A stretch of 64,000 bases of DNA from Elizabethkingia argenteiflava (GTDB lineage: Bacteria > Bacteroidota > Bacteroidia > Flavobacteriales > Weeksellaceae): positions 40,024 through 104,023 of the forward strand of contig NZ_JAAABJ010000509.1 of NCBI RefSeq assembly GCF_009904105.1, in the 5' to 3' direction. The translations under genes and the position numbers were made by a program. Positions within the stretch are counted from its first letter, which is position 1. Each line of letters opens with the position of its first letter. Positions 45,250 through 54,344 of this stretch are shown here, in pieces. The notes beneath the pieces are model-generated. The model did not search any database. It was given only the letters and a program-made list of their open reading frames with translations, and was not told the origin of the DNA.

Positions 45250-47136
45250 TTACTTCACCTCTTCAAAGTCGGCATCTTGTACATCGTCAGAACCTGCGTT
45301 TGCATTTTGCTGCGCTCCGGCTTGAGGGTCCGGCTGCGCTTGTGCATACATTTCCTGAGATGCAGCCATCCATGCAGCATCTAGGGCTTCTGTTTTGGTT
45401 TTCACTGTTTCTAAATCTTTAGCTTCAAAAGCTGTTTTCAACTCTGCAGCAGCGGCCTCAATAGCAGATTTTTTATCTGCGGAAAGCTTCTCTCCAAATT
45501 CCTTTAATTGTTTTTCGGTTTGGAAAATCAAACCATCGGCTTTATTAAAAACTTCAACCTCCTCTTTTTTCTTAGCATCAGCAGAAGCATTTTCCTGAGC
45601 CTCTTTTTTCATTCTTTCGATTTCCTCATCTGAAAGACCGGAAGAAGCCTGAATTTTGATAGATTGTTCTTTGCCTGTCCCTTTATCTTTAGCCGATACG
45701 CTAAGAATACCATTGGCATCAATATCAAAAGTTACTTCAATCTGCGGTACTCCTCTTGGAGCTGGTGGAATATCAGAGAGTTCAAATCGACCGATTTCTT
45801 TATTATCATTAAACATAGGTCTTTCACCTTGTCCTACTCTAATCGTTACAGCTGGTTGGTTGTCGGCTGCCGTAGAGAATACTTCAGATTTTTTGGTCGG
45901 GATGGTCGTATTGGCTTCAATTAATTTGGTAAACACAGATCCCATGGTTTCAATACCTAAAGAAAGTGGTGTTACATCTAAAAGCAATACGTCTTTAACA
46001 TCTCCTGTTAAAACCCCTCCTTGAATCGCTGCCCCCACAGCCACTACTTCATCTGGATTTACTCCTTTAGAAGGTTTTTTACCGAAGAATTCTTCTACTT
46101 CTTTCTGAATAATTGGAATACGTGTAGAACCTCCTACCAAGATAACCTCATCAATATCAGAAGTGGATAGTCCCGCATCCTGAAGAGCCTTCTTACAAGG
46201 GTCCATAGAGCGCTTCACCAAGTCAGCAGCTAGTTGTTCAAATTTAGATTTGGTTAAAGTTTTCACCAAGTGCTTAGGACCAGTGGCTGTAGCAGTAATA
46301 TAAGGAAGGTTAATTTCAGTCTGCGCAGAAGATGATAATTCGATCTTTGCTTTTTCAGCTGCTTCTTTTAGTCGCTGAAGTGCAATAGCATCAGATTTAA
46401 GGTCTACACCTTCTTCTGCTTTAAATTCATCAGCTAGCCAGTTGATGATTACATCATCAAAGTCATCACCCCCCAGGTGGGTATCTCCATTCGTGGATAA
46501 TACCTCGAATACTCCATCTCCTAAATCCAGAATAGAAATATCAAAAGTACCTCCTCCTAAGTCGTAAACGGCAATTTTTTTATCTCCATTTCCTTTATCA
46601 AGACCATAGGCTAAAGCTGCTGCCGTAGGTTCATTTATAATTCTTTCCACTTTAAGACCCGCAATTTCTCCGGCTTCTTTAGTGGCTTGTCTTTGGGCAT
46701 CGTTAAAATAAGCAGGCACTGTAATCACAGCTCTTGTTACTTCTTGCCCAAGGTAATCTTCAGCTGTCTTCTTCATTTTCTGAAGCGTCATGGCGGAGAT
46801 TTCCTGTGGAGTATATTCTCTATCGTTAATTTTTACTTTTACGGTATCGTTGGGTCCACTCACCACCTGGTAAGGTACTCTAGCGACTTCAGAACCATCA
46901 TCTTTAAAATGAGTTCCGATAAATCGCTTAATAGAATATACGGTATTTGTAGGGTTGGTTACCGCTTGTCTTTTAGCCGGATCACCTACCTTTCTCTCCC
47001 CATCCTCAGTAAAAGCTACAATAGAGGGCGTGGTTCTCTTTCCTTCTGCATTGGGAATAACAACAGGATCCTTTCCCTCCATTACTGCCACACAAGAGTT
47101 TGTTGTTCCTAAATCAATTCCGATTATTTTGCTCAT
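45250..47136 (-). CDS. dnaK: molecular chaperone DnaK (Hsp70)
   Basis: 628 residues. ATPase signature [18 protein letters not shown] at the N-terminus, [14 protein letters not shown] near 190 and [13 protein letters not shown] near 335. Substrate domain from about 385 ([16 protein letters not shown]), then a helical lid and a tail ending [11 protein letters not shown]. Normal bacterial length. No dnaJ or grpE adjacent. No CIRCE operator is visible; TTGTCA/TGACA elements occur upstream instead. Confidence 0.98.
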   Translation of the reverse strand: MSKIIGIDLGTTNSCVAVMEGKDPVVIPNAEGKRTTPSIVAFTEDGERKVGDPAKRQAVTNPTNTVYSIKRFIGTHFKDDGSEVARVPYQVVSGPNDTVKVKINDREYTPQEISAMTLQKMKKTAEDYLGQEVTRAVITVPAYFNDAQRQATKEAGEIAGLKVERIINEPTAAALAYGLDKGNGDKKIAVYDLGGGTFDISILDLGDGVFEVLSTNGDTHLGGDDFDDVIINWLADEFKAEEGVDLKSDAIALQRLKEAAEKAKIELSSSAQTEINLPYITATATGPKHLVKTLTKSKFEQLAADLVKRSMDPCKKALQDAGLSTSDIDEVILVGGSTRIPIIQKEVEEFFGKKPSKGVNPDEVVAVGAAIQGGVLTGDVKDVLLLDVTPLSLGIETMGSVFTKLIEANTTIPTKKSEVFSTAADNQPAVTIRVGQGERPMFNDNKEIGRFELSDIPPAPRGVPQIEVTFDIDANGILSVSAKDKGTGKEQSIKIQASSGLSDEEIERMKKEAQENASADAKKKEEVEVFNKADGLIFQTEKQLKEFGEKLSADKKSAIEAAAAELKTAFEAKDLETVKTKTEALDAAWMAASQEMYAQAQPDPQAGAQQNANAGSDDVQDADFEEVK

Positions 47137-47182
47137 AATTAGTATTTTTATCTTGAATTTTACATTGATCTCTACCCTTATT

Positions 47183-47224
47183 TGTCAATTTCCATACCAG
47201 TAGTTTTTTTATGACAAATTGACA
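47183..47224. promoter_or_regulatory. inverted TGTCAATTT / AAATTGACA elements upstream of dnaK
   Basis: Nine-base arms (47183-47191 and 47216-47224) 24 nt apart, 47-88 bp upstream of the dnaK start. The right arm is part of TGACA-AAT-TGACA. Half-sites match the palindrome upstream of hsp20. Confidence 0.4.
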
Positions 47225-47333
47225 GAATATATTCTTGAATCGTGTAAAACATCAAGAAAGAATCACCCTATTATTTCTTAAAAATAAGAGTAAAATAACT
47301 TATATTTAGCTACTTTTAAATTAGAAAAATATT

Positions 47334-49409
47334 ATGCCAGAGTTTACCGCAAGAGACATATCATGGTTGTCATTTAATGCCAGAGTTTTACAGGAGGCTG
47401 CAGATCCAAATGTTCCGCTCCCCCTCAGGATAAGGTTTTTGGGAATTTTTTCGAATAATTTAGATGAGTTTTTCCGCGTGCGCGTTGCCGGCTTAAAACG
47501 CGCTATGGAAATGAAGGCTAAAATAACCGCAGAATCTTTCTTTGAAGAACCCCAAAAAATATTAAATACTATCAATAAATTGGTTATCCAACAACAAGAG
47601 GATTTCAATAATATTTGGCGGAATATTCAAAAGGAAATGGTGGATGAAAATATCTTTATCTGTACCCCTGCCGATCTGAGCTTCCAACAACGCTCTTTTA
47701 TACGTAAATACTTTGATGAAAAAGTAGAATCCAACATTATTCCTATTCTGTTAGAAGAAGACAGAAGCATGCCTTTTCTGCGGGATAAAAGCTTATATAT
47801 CGGCATTGCCATGTGGAATAAAAATAGTAAAAAAAACAAAAGGTTTGCTATTATAGAAGTACCTTCGGTCGAGCTTGGACGTTTTGTACTTCTCCCCTCC
47901 ACTCATGGAGAAACAAATGTAATCCTTTTAGAAGATGTTATTATTGAAAACCTTCCGCATATTTTTTCTTATTTCGGCTATGAGGAATTTAGTGCTCATT
48001 GCTTTAAAGTAACCAAAGATGCAGAATTCGATTTAGATAACGATGTAAAAACAAGCTTCGTAGAAAAAATAGAAAAAGGATTAAAAAACAGAAGAAAGGG
48101 AAAACCGACTCGTTTTGTTTTTGATCGCCATATCGACAAAAGTCTTTTGGATTTTCTGATTAAGAAACTTAATCTCAACAAAAGGGACAGCATGATCCCA
48201 GGAGACAAAATTCATAATTTTAAAAATTTCATGGATTTCCCAGATGTCTTCGAAAATCCTAGCCCGCGAGAGCGAACTTCTTTTAACCACCCCGATTTTA
48301 ATCAGCATACACGGGTAACGGACGTCATCCTAAAAAAAGATGTTCTACTCAGCTTTCCTTATCATTCTTTTACCGCAGTAATCGATCTGCTAAGAGAAGC
48401 TGCCATGGATCCCGATGTCACTACCATCCATATTACAGCCTACCGACTGGCCTCTCATTCCAAAATCGCCAATGCCCTCATCAATGCTGTTCGGAATGGT
48501 AAGCAGGTTACCGTTATGCTAGAACTTCGTGCTCGCTTTGATGAGGAAGCCAATATTTACTGGAAAGAAAAGCTGGAGGAAGAAGGGGTGAGAATTTTGG
48601 TGGGTATACCTGACAAAAAAGTGCATGCGAAGCTCTGCGTGATCAAAAAACGCGTGCACAATAAAATGACACAATATGGTTTTGTCAGTACGGGAAATTT
48701 TAATGAAAAAACAGCCAAAATCTATGGTGATCATATGCTGATGACCAGTGATAAATCCATTATGGCGGATATCAATAGAATTTTTAGTTTACTTAAAAAA
48801 CCCAAACAAGATCCTCTTTCCGCTTTAGCAAAATGTAAAACTTTACTGGTTTGCCCTCAGCATATGCGAGATAAAATCATGAGCTATATCGACAAAGAGA
48901 TCGAAGAAGCTAAGGCCGGTCATAAAGCCGAAATCATTGTAAAAGTAAACTCACTCAGCGATAAAGATTTAATCAAAAAGCTATATGAGGCGGCCAAAGC
49001 AGGAGTTAGCATTAAAATGATTGTTCGTGGCATCTATTGTGCAGTTAATCAAAAAACATTTAAAAAGAAAATACATACTGTTAGCATTGTGGATGAATAT
49101 TTGGAGCATTCAAGAATTATGTATTTTTATCAGGGTGGAAAAGAATTAATGTATCTTTCTTCTGCTGATTGGATGACACGTAACCTGGATTATCGGATCG
49201 AGGCTGCTGTAAAAATTAATAATAAAATTTTAAGAAAAGAATTAAAAGATATTTTAGACATTCAGTTACGCGATAATGTAAAGGCCCGAAACTTAGGCAC
49301 CCATCTTAAAAACGAATATTATACAGATGATAAAAAACCCTTTCGCTCTCAAATAGAGACTTACAACTATTTAAAACAAAAAGTAAAAAATGAGATTAGC
49401 AGCTATTGA
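47334..49409 (+). CDS. ppk1: polyphosphate kinase 1
   Basis: 691 residues. Polymerises the ATP gamma-phosphate into polyphosphate. N-terminal ARDISWLSFNARVLQEAADPNVPL, head domain ERTSFNHPDFN, and phospholipase-D-like catalytic halves with HITAYRLASHSKIANAL, the autophosphorylated histidine in KKVHAKLCVIKKR, FVSTGNFNEKTAKIYGDH and SSADWMTRNLDYRIE. Full length. The last 20 bp overlap the ppx start, tying synthesis and breakdown into one operon. Confidence 0.97.
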   Translation: MPEFTARDISWLSFNARVLQEAADPNVPLPLRIRFLGIFSNNLDEFFRVRVAGLKRAMEMKAKITAESFFEEPQKILNTINKLVIQQQEDFNNIWRNIQKEMVDENIFICTPADLSFQQRSFIRKYFDEKVESNIIPILLEEDRSMPFLRDKSLYIGIAMWNKNSKKNKRFAIIEVPSVELGRFVLLPSTHGETNVILLEDVIIENLPHIFSYFGYEEFSAHCFKVTKDAEFDLDNDVKTSFVEKIEKGLKNRRKGKPTRFVFDRHIDKSLLDFLIKKLNLNKRDSMIPGDKIHNFKNFMDFPDVFENPSPRERTSFNHPDFNQHTRVTDVILKKDVLLSFPYHSFTAVIDLLREAAMDPDVTTIHITAYRLASHSKIANALINAVRNGKQVTVMLELRARFDEEANIYWKEKLEEEGVRILVGIPDKKVHAKLCVIKKRVHNKMTQYGFVSTGNFNEKTAKIYGDHMLMTSDKSIMADINRIFSLLKKPKQDPLSALAKCKTLLVCPQHMRDKIMSYIDKEIEEAKAGHKAEIIVKVNSLSDKDLIKKLYEAAKAGVSIKMIVRGIYCAVNQKTFKKKIHTVSIVDEYLEHSRIMYFYQGGKELMYLSSADWMTRNLDYRIEAAVKINNKILRKELKDILDIQLRDNVKARNLGTHLKNEYYTDDKKPFRSQIETYNYLKQKVKNEISSY

Positions 49410-50283
49410 TATAGGAAGTAATGCCGCAAGGCTTTTGATTAGTGAGGTCATAGAAAACGCCAATGCACAACCCGAGTTTACCAAACTAAACCTTATTCGA
49501 ATACCCCTAAGATTGGGAATGGACGTTTTTCAAAAAGGAGAGATAGGACCTGCCAGAGAAAAGATGGTCGTACATTCTATGAAAATCTTTCATGATCTTA
49601 TGAAAGTTTATCAGGTGAGCCATTATAGAGCCTGTGCTACTAGTGCCATGAGAGATGCTAAAAATAAACAGACCGTGATTGAAAAGGTCAAGAAAGAAGC
49701 CCATATCGACATCGAAATTATTTCTGGAGACGAAGAGGCTACTTTAATCTATGAAAATCACATTGCAGAAACTATGGATAATCACTTCAGTTATTTGTAT
49801 ATAGATGTAGGAGGCGGCAGCACCGAAATAAGCTTTTACGAAAACAAAAATCTGGTCTACAAAAGGTCTTTTAATATCGGTACGATAAGACTACTCCAGG
49901 GTCTGGTACAAGAAAAAACATGGCGAGAGATGAAAGCGGAAATAAAGACTCAACTATCAGACAAACTACTCATTCTGGCAATTGGGTCTGGAGGGAATAT
50001 TAATAAAATATCTTCTATGGCAAAAATAAAAGAAGGTAAAGCTATGCCTATCTCCCTATTGAAAACATATTACAAAGAGGCCGCGCCACTTAGCATACAA
50101 GAGAGGATGCTTAAATATAACATTCGTGAGGATCGCGCAGATGTGATGGTTCCCGCACTGGAAATTTTTATTAACATTATGACTTGGGCCCATATAAAAC
50201 AAATTTATGTTCCTAAGATTTCACTTGCTGACGGACTGATCTACTCACTCTATCATAAAATACAACCCGTGGATAATCAATAA
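49390..50283 (+). CDS. ppx: exopolyphosphatase / guanosine pentaphosphatase, Ppx-GppA family
   Basis: 297 residues, the short Ppx form. ASKHA ATPase fold: RLAAIDIGSNAARLLI (phosphate 1), ATSAMRDAKN, ISGDEEATLIY and YIDVGGGSTEISFYEN (phosphate 2), and ILAIGSGGNINKISS. Releases orthophosphate from polyphosphate ends. The start ATG at 49390 lies inside ppk1 in another frame (20-bp overlap). The terminator stem covers the last codons and the stop. Confidence 0.93.
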   Translation: MRLAAIDIGSNAARLLISEVIENANAQPEFTKLNLIRIPLRLGMDVFQKGEIGPAREKMVVHSMKIFHDLMKVYQVSHYRACATSAMRDAKNKQTVIEKVKKEAHIDIEIISGDEEATLIYENHIAETMDNHFSYLYIDVGGGSTEISFYENKNLVYKRSFNIGTIRLLQGLVQEKTWREMKAEIKTQLSDKLLILAIGSGGNINKISSMAKIKEGKAMPISLLKTYYKEAAPLSIQERMLKYNIREDRADVMVPALEIFINIMTWAHIKQIYVPKISLADGLIYSLYHKIQPVDNQ

Positions 50284-50297
50284 ATTATCCACGGGTT
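50264..50297 (+). terminator. stem-loop overlapping the ppx stop codon
   Basis: 14-bp perfect stem AACCCGTGGATAAT / ATTATCCACGGGTT with loop CAATAA. The left arm encodes the last residues of Ppx and the loop contains its TAA. No long T-run follows, so it may act as a weak terminator for both ppx and the converging receptor gene. Confidence 0.7.
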
Positions 50298-50327
50298 ATT
50301 CTTCAACAAGTATTTTCTCCTCTATAC

Positions 50328-52556
50328 TTAGAATTTATACTGAAGTTGTAATCCATAATTTCTAGGTTGAATCTGATCGATAAAACCGCCTCTGAAATAG
50401 GAGTTATAGGCAATAACATTCAAAATATTATTCAAAAATATACGTGCTCCGATATTTTTGTACACATAGCCGATCTGGGCATCTAGGGTGGTATAAGAAG
50501 GCATATCAAAAGGCTTCTTACCAGGAGTTACACTATTGATATGTGCCGAGGTAAAAGATTTTTGCGTCCATTCATCCACAGGACGAGCTCCCACATAATA
50601 AATACCAGCCCCTACATCAAAACCTTCTAAACAACCATGATCAAATTTATAATTCAACCAGGCATTGGCTGTATGCTTTGGAGCATTCATAGGTCTTGAA
50701 CCATTTACATAAGAAGGGCTATTCTGATATTGCGCATCTAAATAAGCCCACCCCGACATGATTTGCAAATTGGGTAAAATGCTACCGATCAATTCCACTT
50801 CTAGTCCTTTTCTACTAAGATTTCCGGCCAATCCATAGAGTGGATTGTTATTTTTATCTCTCACAGGTTCATACTTTTCGTTGAGAACAGAGTAAGACAA
50901 ACGCTTGGCATTAATATCAAAATAGGTTACATTAAACCTCAATTTTTCATGAAACCAATCGGATTTAATTCCGGCTTCCCATTGATGGGTATTTGAAGCA
51001 CCCACGCGACCACCTCCTTGTAAGAGGAGATTTGCAGACCGTAGAGAAGTGCTCGAAGTATAAGACCCAAAAATATTAATATTCTCAACAGGGGTAAACA
51101 TTAAGCCAACGGAAGGGTTCCATATAGCAACATCTTTCTGAGTAGATCCGTTTAATCGACTGTAACGAATACCTAAATGCGCTTTTATATATTTTCCTAC
51201 TGACATCGCATCCTGGAACATAAGGCCCATGCTAGGAGTTACCGTAGTGCTTTTCCCTTTATTTTGATACAGTATATTGACTGATAAGTTATTGGGAATA
51301 TCTTTTAAAACATCTATGATATCTAATGGTTGATCTCTAAACTGTGGATTTCGCTGGATACCGATAAGATTATCCGGATGAATAGCATTTTTATAAACAT
51401 CAAAAGAATAACTTTTTAAATCGGCTTCTTTCCAATCAAAACCGAGCTGAAAAGTATGCTTAATAAAGTCTGTTTGGATGTCCTGTCCTATGAAATCAAA
51501 CTGAAAGACTCTGTTACTCTCCTGGCTCTTATTTTTACCATAATAACGTTTGCGCAGGTTCCATTTTTCTCCATTAGGTGCAATAGACATTCCTTCAAAG
51601 GAATAGTCGCTAGAAGAACTCATATAGGCAGTTCTTATTTTCAGGTGATCGGTAATCTTTCGCTCTAAAAGGCTTGTAAAATTAAAAATCTTATATTTTG
51701 AGAAGTCTTCAGAAAAACCTAAAAATTTCCCTTTTGGCATTTTATACAGGGCCTGACGATCTCCTGCGGCTAAATTCACCGTTCCTCTATCAGGTGTTAC
51801 CATATCATAGGTGTAATCCATGGAGAGATAAATATTCGTTTTTTTATCCGGACGGAAGGTAATGGAAGGGTTTACATACACCCGCTCACCTTCCACATGG
51901 GCTCTAAAACTATTATTGTTTTGATAAGCAGCATTCAATCTTATGCCTACTTTTCCCTCGGCATCTAAAACCTTCTGAACATCTACAGTAGAGCGGTAAA
52001 AATCCCAACTCCCGTAACGAAACCCCACTTGATTATGGTCTATAAATTGTGGTTTTTTCGTCACGATATTAATCACTCCGCCTGCAGATCCTAAGCCATT
52101 GCCTACCCCCTGGGTAAGAGCCGCTGCCCCCTTTATAATTTGAATATTCTCTACGCCCTGCATATCGGTAAGCATACTGCCCGTACGAAAATCAGAATCA
52201 AAAAGCACCCCATCTTTTAATACAGGTACACCTCTATAGCCCCTTATGGACATACTTTCGCTATTTCTTCCATATTTAGCAAATAAAGTAACTCCCGGCA
52301 CATTTTTCACCACATCGGTAAGGCTTAAGCCACCTAAACTCTCTATGGCTTTATAAGAAATAACAGAAATGCTCTGGATCTGATTTCGAGTCGGTAAAGG
52401 CAATCTCGTCAAGGTTTGCAGACCTTCTGTTTTTTTTTGTCCTCCGAAAAGTTCTACCCCTTCAATATTCTTATAAGCTAAGCTATCGGCTTGCTTCACT
52501 TGTCCATCGACAAAAAAAGCGCCTAAAACACAGGTAATAAAAATAGATTTATTCAT
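50328..52556 (-). CDS. TonB-dependent siderophore receptor
   Basis: 742 residues. Signal peptide (MNKSIFITCVLGAFFVDGQV), then a plug domain (about 55-170): ISVISYKAIESLGGLSLTDVV, VPGVTLFAKYG, SMSIRGYRGVPVLKDGVLFD and GSAGGVINIVTKKP. A 22-strand barrel follows, ending IQPRNYGLQLQYKF. The arrangement matches FhuE/FpvA-type ferric-siderophore receptors; the usual carboxypeptidase-like N-terminal domain of SusC is absent. The ligand is not predictable. Convergent with ppx. Confidence 0.93.
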   Translation of the reverse strand: MNKSIFITCVLGAFFVDGQVKQADSLAYKNIEGVELFGGQKKTEGLQTLTRLPLPTRNQIQSISVISYKAIESLGGLSLTDVVKNVPGVTLFAKYGRNSESMSIRGYRGVPVLKDGVLFDSDFRTGSMLTDMQGVENIQIIKGAAALTQGVGNGLGSAGGVINIVTKKPQFIDHNQVGFRYGSWDFYRSTVDVQKVLDAEGKVGIRLNAAYQNNNSFRAHVEGERVYVNPSITFRPDKKTNIYLSMDYTYDMVTPDRGTVNLAAGDRQALYKMPKGKFLGFSEDFSKYKIFNFTSLLERKITDHLKIRTAYMSSSSDYSFEGMSIAPNGEKWNLRKRYYGKNKSQESNRVFQFDFIGQDIQTDFIKHTFQLGFDWKEADLKSYSFDVYKNAIHPDNLIGIQRNPQFRDQPLDIIDVLKDIPNNLSVNILYQNKGKSTTVTPSMGLMFQDAMSVGKYIKAHLGIRYSRLNGSTQKDVAIWNPSVGLMFTPVENINIFGSYTSSTSLRSANLLLQGGGRVGASNTHQWEAGIKSDWFHEKLRFNVTYFDINAKRLSYSVLNEKYEPVRDKNNNPLYGLAGNLSRKGLEVELIGSILPNLQIMSGWAYLDAQYQNSPSYVNGSRPMNAPKHTANAWLNYKFDHGCLEGFDVGAGIYYVGARPVDEWTQKSFTSAHINSVTPGKKPFDMPSYTTLDAQIGYVYKNIGARIFLNNILNVIAYNSYFRGGFIDQIQPRNYGLQLQYKF

Positions 52557-52571
52557 AATAACAATTTACGG

Positions 52572-52579
52572 CAAATTTA
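52572..52579 (-). promoter_or_regulatory. -7 box (TAAATTTG) of the siderophore receptor
   Basis: Minus-strand exact TAnnTTTG, 15 nt before ATG 52556. No -33 TTG; no Fur box recognised. Confidence 0.45.
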
Positions 52580-52619
52580 TTTTTATTTGTTATAAATAAA
52601 AATATGAAAAGAATCACAA

Positions 52620-52648
52620 AAAAAAACTTCCTTTTAAGAAGTTTTTTT
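52620..52648 (-). terminator. intrinsic terminator of the mrp-nifU unit
   Basis: Stem AAAAAAACTTC / GAAGTTTTTTT (11 bp), 7-nt loop; 21 bp past the nifU stop. Confidence 0.8.
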
Positions 52649-52669
52649 TATAATAACATAACAGAACTT

Positions 52670-52915
52670 TTAGTCTATATTAATGACTTTCCGAATTTCA
52701 GGAACGTGTTGCTTAATGGTATTCTCGACACCCAACTTAAGGGTGGAGGTATTGATATGACAGGCTGAACAGTTTCCTAGTAAGCGTACAATGACGGTGG
52801 TATCTTTTACTTCAATTAATTCAATATCTCCTCCGTCTTGATTAAGAAATGGGCGGATTTCTTCCAAAGCTTGCATGACTTTTGTTACTGTATCCTTATA
52901 TTTTGCTTCGCTCAT
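52670..52915 (-). CDS. NifU C-terminal domain (Nfu-type) iron-sulfur scaffold
   Basis: 81 residues from ATG 52915 (MSEAKYKD); an ATG at 52942 would overlap mrp and is less typical. The pattern VTKVMQALEEIRPFLNQDGGDIEL and the cluster-binding pair CSAC in LLGNCSACHINTSTLKLGVE define the family. Nfu proteins hold and transfer 4Fe-4S clusters. It starts 8 bp after mrp, an apbC-type partner in cluster delivery; complex I would be a heavy consumer. Confidence 0.92.
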   Translation of the reverse strand: MSEAKYKDTVTKVMQALEEIRPFLNQDGGDIELIEVKDTTVIVRLLGNCSACHINTSTLKLGVENTIKQHVPEIRKVINID

Positions 52916-52923
52916 AGTCTGAA

Positions 52924-54027
52924 TTATTTTTTGGGCGAGCATCCCGCCATTGTTGTTATTTTCACAGCTTCCGTAGGAGGAAGATTCTCATTTCTCTGAA
53001 TCAGACTTTCTATCATCTTCTGAACCGTTTCTCTATAAATATCCGAGATAAGTGTATTTTCCTGAAGCGCTGCAGGTCGTCCTACATCTCCAGCCTCCCG
53101 GATACTCTGAATAAGCGGAATTTCTCCTAATACAGGAATTCCAAGATCTTCTGCTAAATGCTTAGCACCTTCTTTACCAAAAATATAATATTTATTCTCG
53201 GGCAATTCTGCCGGAGTAAAGTACGCCATATTTTCGATTAATCCAAGTACTGGAATACTAATACTTTCCATTTGGAACATACCAATCCCCTTTCTTACAT
53301 CAGCAAGCGCCACATGCTGAGGCGTACTTACAATAACGGCTCCGGTAACTGGTACTTCCTGAATAATGGAGAGGTGTATATCTCCCGTGCCGGGAGGAAG
53401 GTCTAATAATAGAAAATCTAAATCCCCCCATGCTGCATCACGCAACATCTGATTCAAAGCCTTAGAGGCCATAGGCCCTCTCCATACTACTGCCTGGTTG
53501 GCACCTGAAAAATATCCTATAGAGAGTAACTTTACGCCGTAGCTTTCAATAGGTTTCATCAAATTTCTCCCCTGCTCTTCAACCGAAACAGGCTTCGACC
53601 CCAAGGTATCAAACATGGTAGGGACAGATGGCCCATAAATATCCGCATCCAACAAACCGACGCTAAAGCCCATTTTAGCTAAGGTTACCGCTATATTGGC
53701 TGCGATAGTAGATTTACCCACGCCTCCTTTACCAGAAGCTATGGCTATAATATTTTTAATTCCAGGAATTTGCTTGCCTTTTATTCTATTTTGCTGCACT
53801 TCGCTAGGTTCGGGGGAATCTACTTTTAACTTTAAAGTAGCCTCTTCTCCAAAATGACTTGAAAAGGCCTGCTTCATAGCAACTTCTAACTTCTTTTTTT
53901 CATGCATAGCCGGAGAATGTGCTACCATATCAATAAAAACATTATCCCCTACTATTTGGAAGTTTCTTACCAGATCATCTACCTCAACTTCTTTCAAGAA
54001 TTGCTCAACAGCTTCTTTTTTAATCAT
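52924..54027 (-). CDS. Mrp/ApbC family iron-sulfur cluster carrier ATPase
   Basis: 367 residues. An N-terminal MIP18/DUF59-like domain (about 1-80) precedes a P-loop ATPase: deviant Walker A IASGKGGVGKSTIAAN near 98, DADIYGPSVPTMF, LLLDLPPGTGDIHLSI, STPQHVALADV and GLIENMAYF. The CxxC of many Mrp proteins is not obvious here; the C-terminus is short (AGCSPKK). Transcribed with the Nfu gene. Confidence 0.93.
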   Translation of the reverse strand: MIKKEAVEQFLKEVEVDDLVRNFQIVGDNVFIDMVAHSPAMHEKKKLEVAMKQAFSSHFGEEATLKLKVDSPEPSEVQQNRIKGKQIPGIKNIIAIASGKGGVGKSTIAANIAVTLAKMGFSVGLLDADIYGPSVPTMFDTLGSKPVSVEEQGRNLMKPIESYGVKLLSIGYFSGANQAVVWRGPMASKALNQMLRDAAWGDLDFLLLDLPPGTGDIHLSIIQEVPVTGAVIVSTPQHVALADVRKGIGMFQMESISIPVLGLIENMAYFTPAELPENKYYIFGKEGAKHLAEDLGIPVLGEIPLIQSIREAGDVGRPAALQENTLISDIYRETVQKMIESLIQRNENLPPTEAVKITTMAGCSPKK

Positions 54028-54046
54028 GATTAGTCTAAATAAAGTA

Positions 54047-54054
54047 CAAATTTA
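54047..54054 (-). promoter_or_regulatory. -7 box (TAAATTTG) of mrp
   Basis: Minus-strand exact TAnnTTTG, 19 nt before ATG 54027; TTA rather than TTG at the -33 spacing. Confidence 0.45.
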
Positions 54055-54297
54055 CGGATTTATTTATAGACTTAAAGATGATAGAGATCATCCATTTTTT
54101 CATCCCCGAAAAGATTTCTAATTATACTGGCACTTGAAAAACATAAAGTTTTCTCAACTTTTATGGCGCTCATTACTCGTGGTTATTAACGGAATAAAAA
54201 ATTTATTCATCATGGAAAATAAACACCACCAAAAACCAATCTAAGTCAATAGAATACATATTTATAAAAAAGAAAAGTCGCTATGTTTAACTCATAA

Positions 54298-54326
54298 AAA
54301 AAGCTGCGGATATTCTGCAGCTTTTT
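54298..54326 (-). terminator. intrinsic terminator of the aminopeptidase gene
   Basis: Stem AAAAAGCTGC / GCAGCTTTTT (10 bp, extendable by GGA/TCT), short loop; 18 bp past the stop. Confidence 0.82.
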
Positions 54327-54344
54327 AAAATCAATCAGCAATCA

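Larger units (their letters stand above)
54028..54344. other. intergenic region between the aminopeptidase gene and mrp
   Basis: 317 bp. It holds a TAAATTTG box for mrp (54047-54054, minus strand) and the aminopeptidase terminator (54298-54326). A 10-codon open stretch at 54214 (MENKHHQKPI) is not supported as a gene. Confidence 0.6.

Noticed and set aside
47137..47330. CIRCE operator for HrcA upstream of dnaK
   Set aside because: No TTAGCACTC-N9-GAGTGCTAA or close variant is present in the interval.
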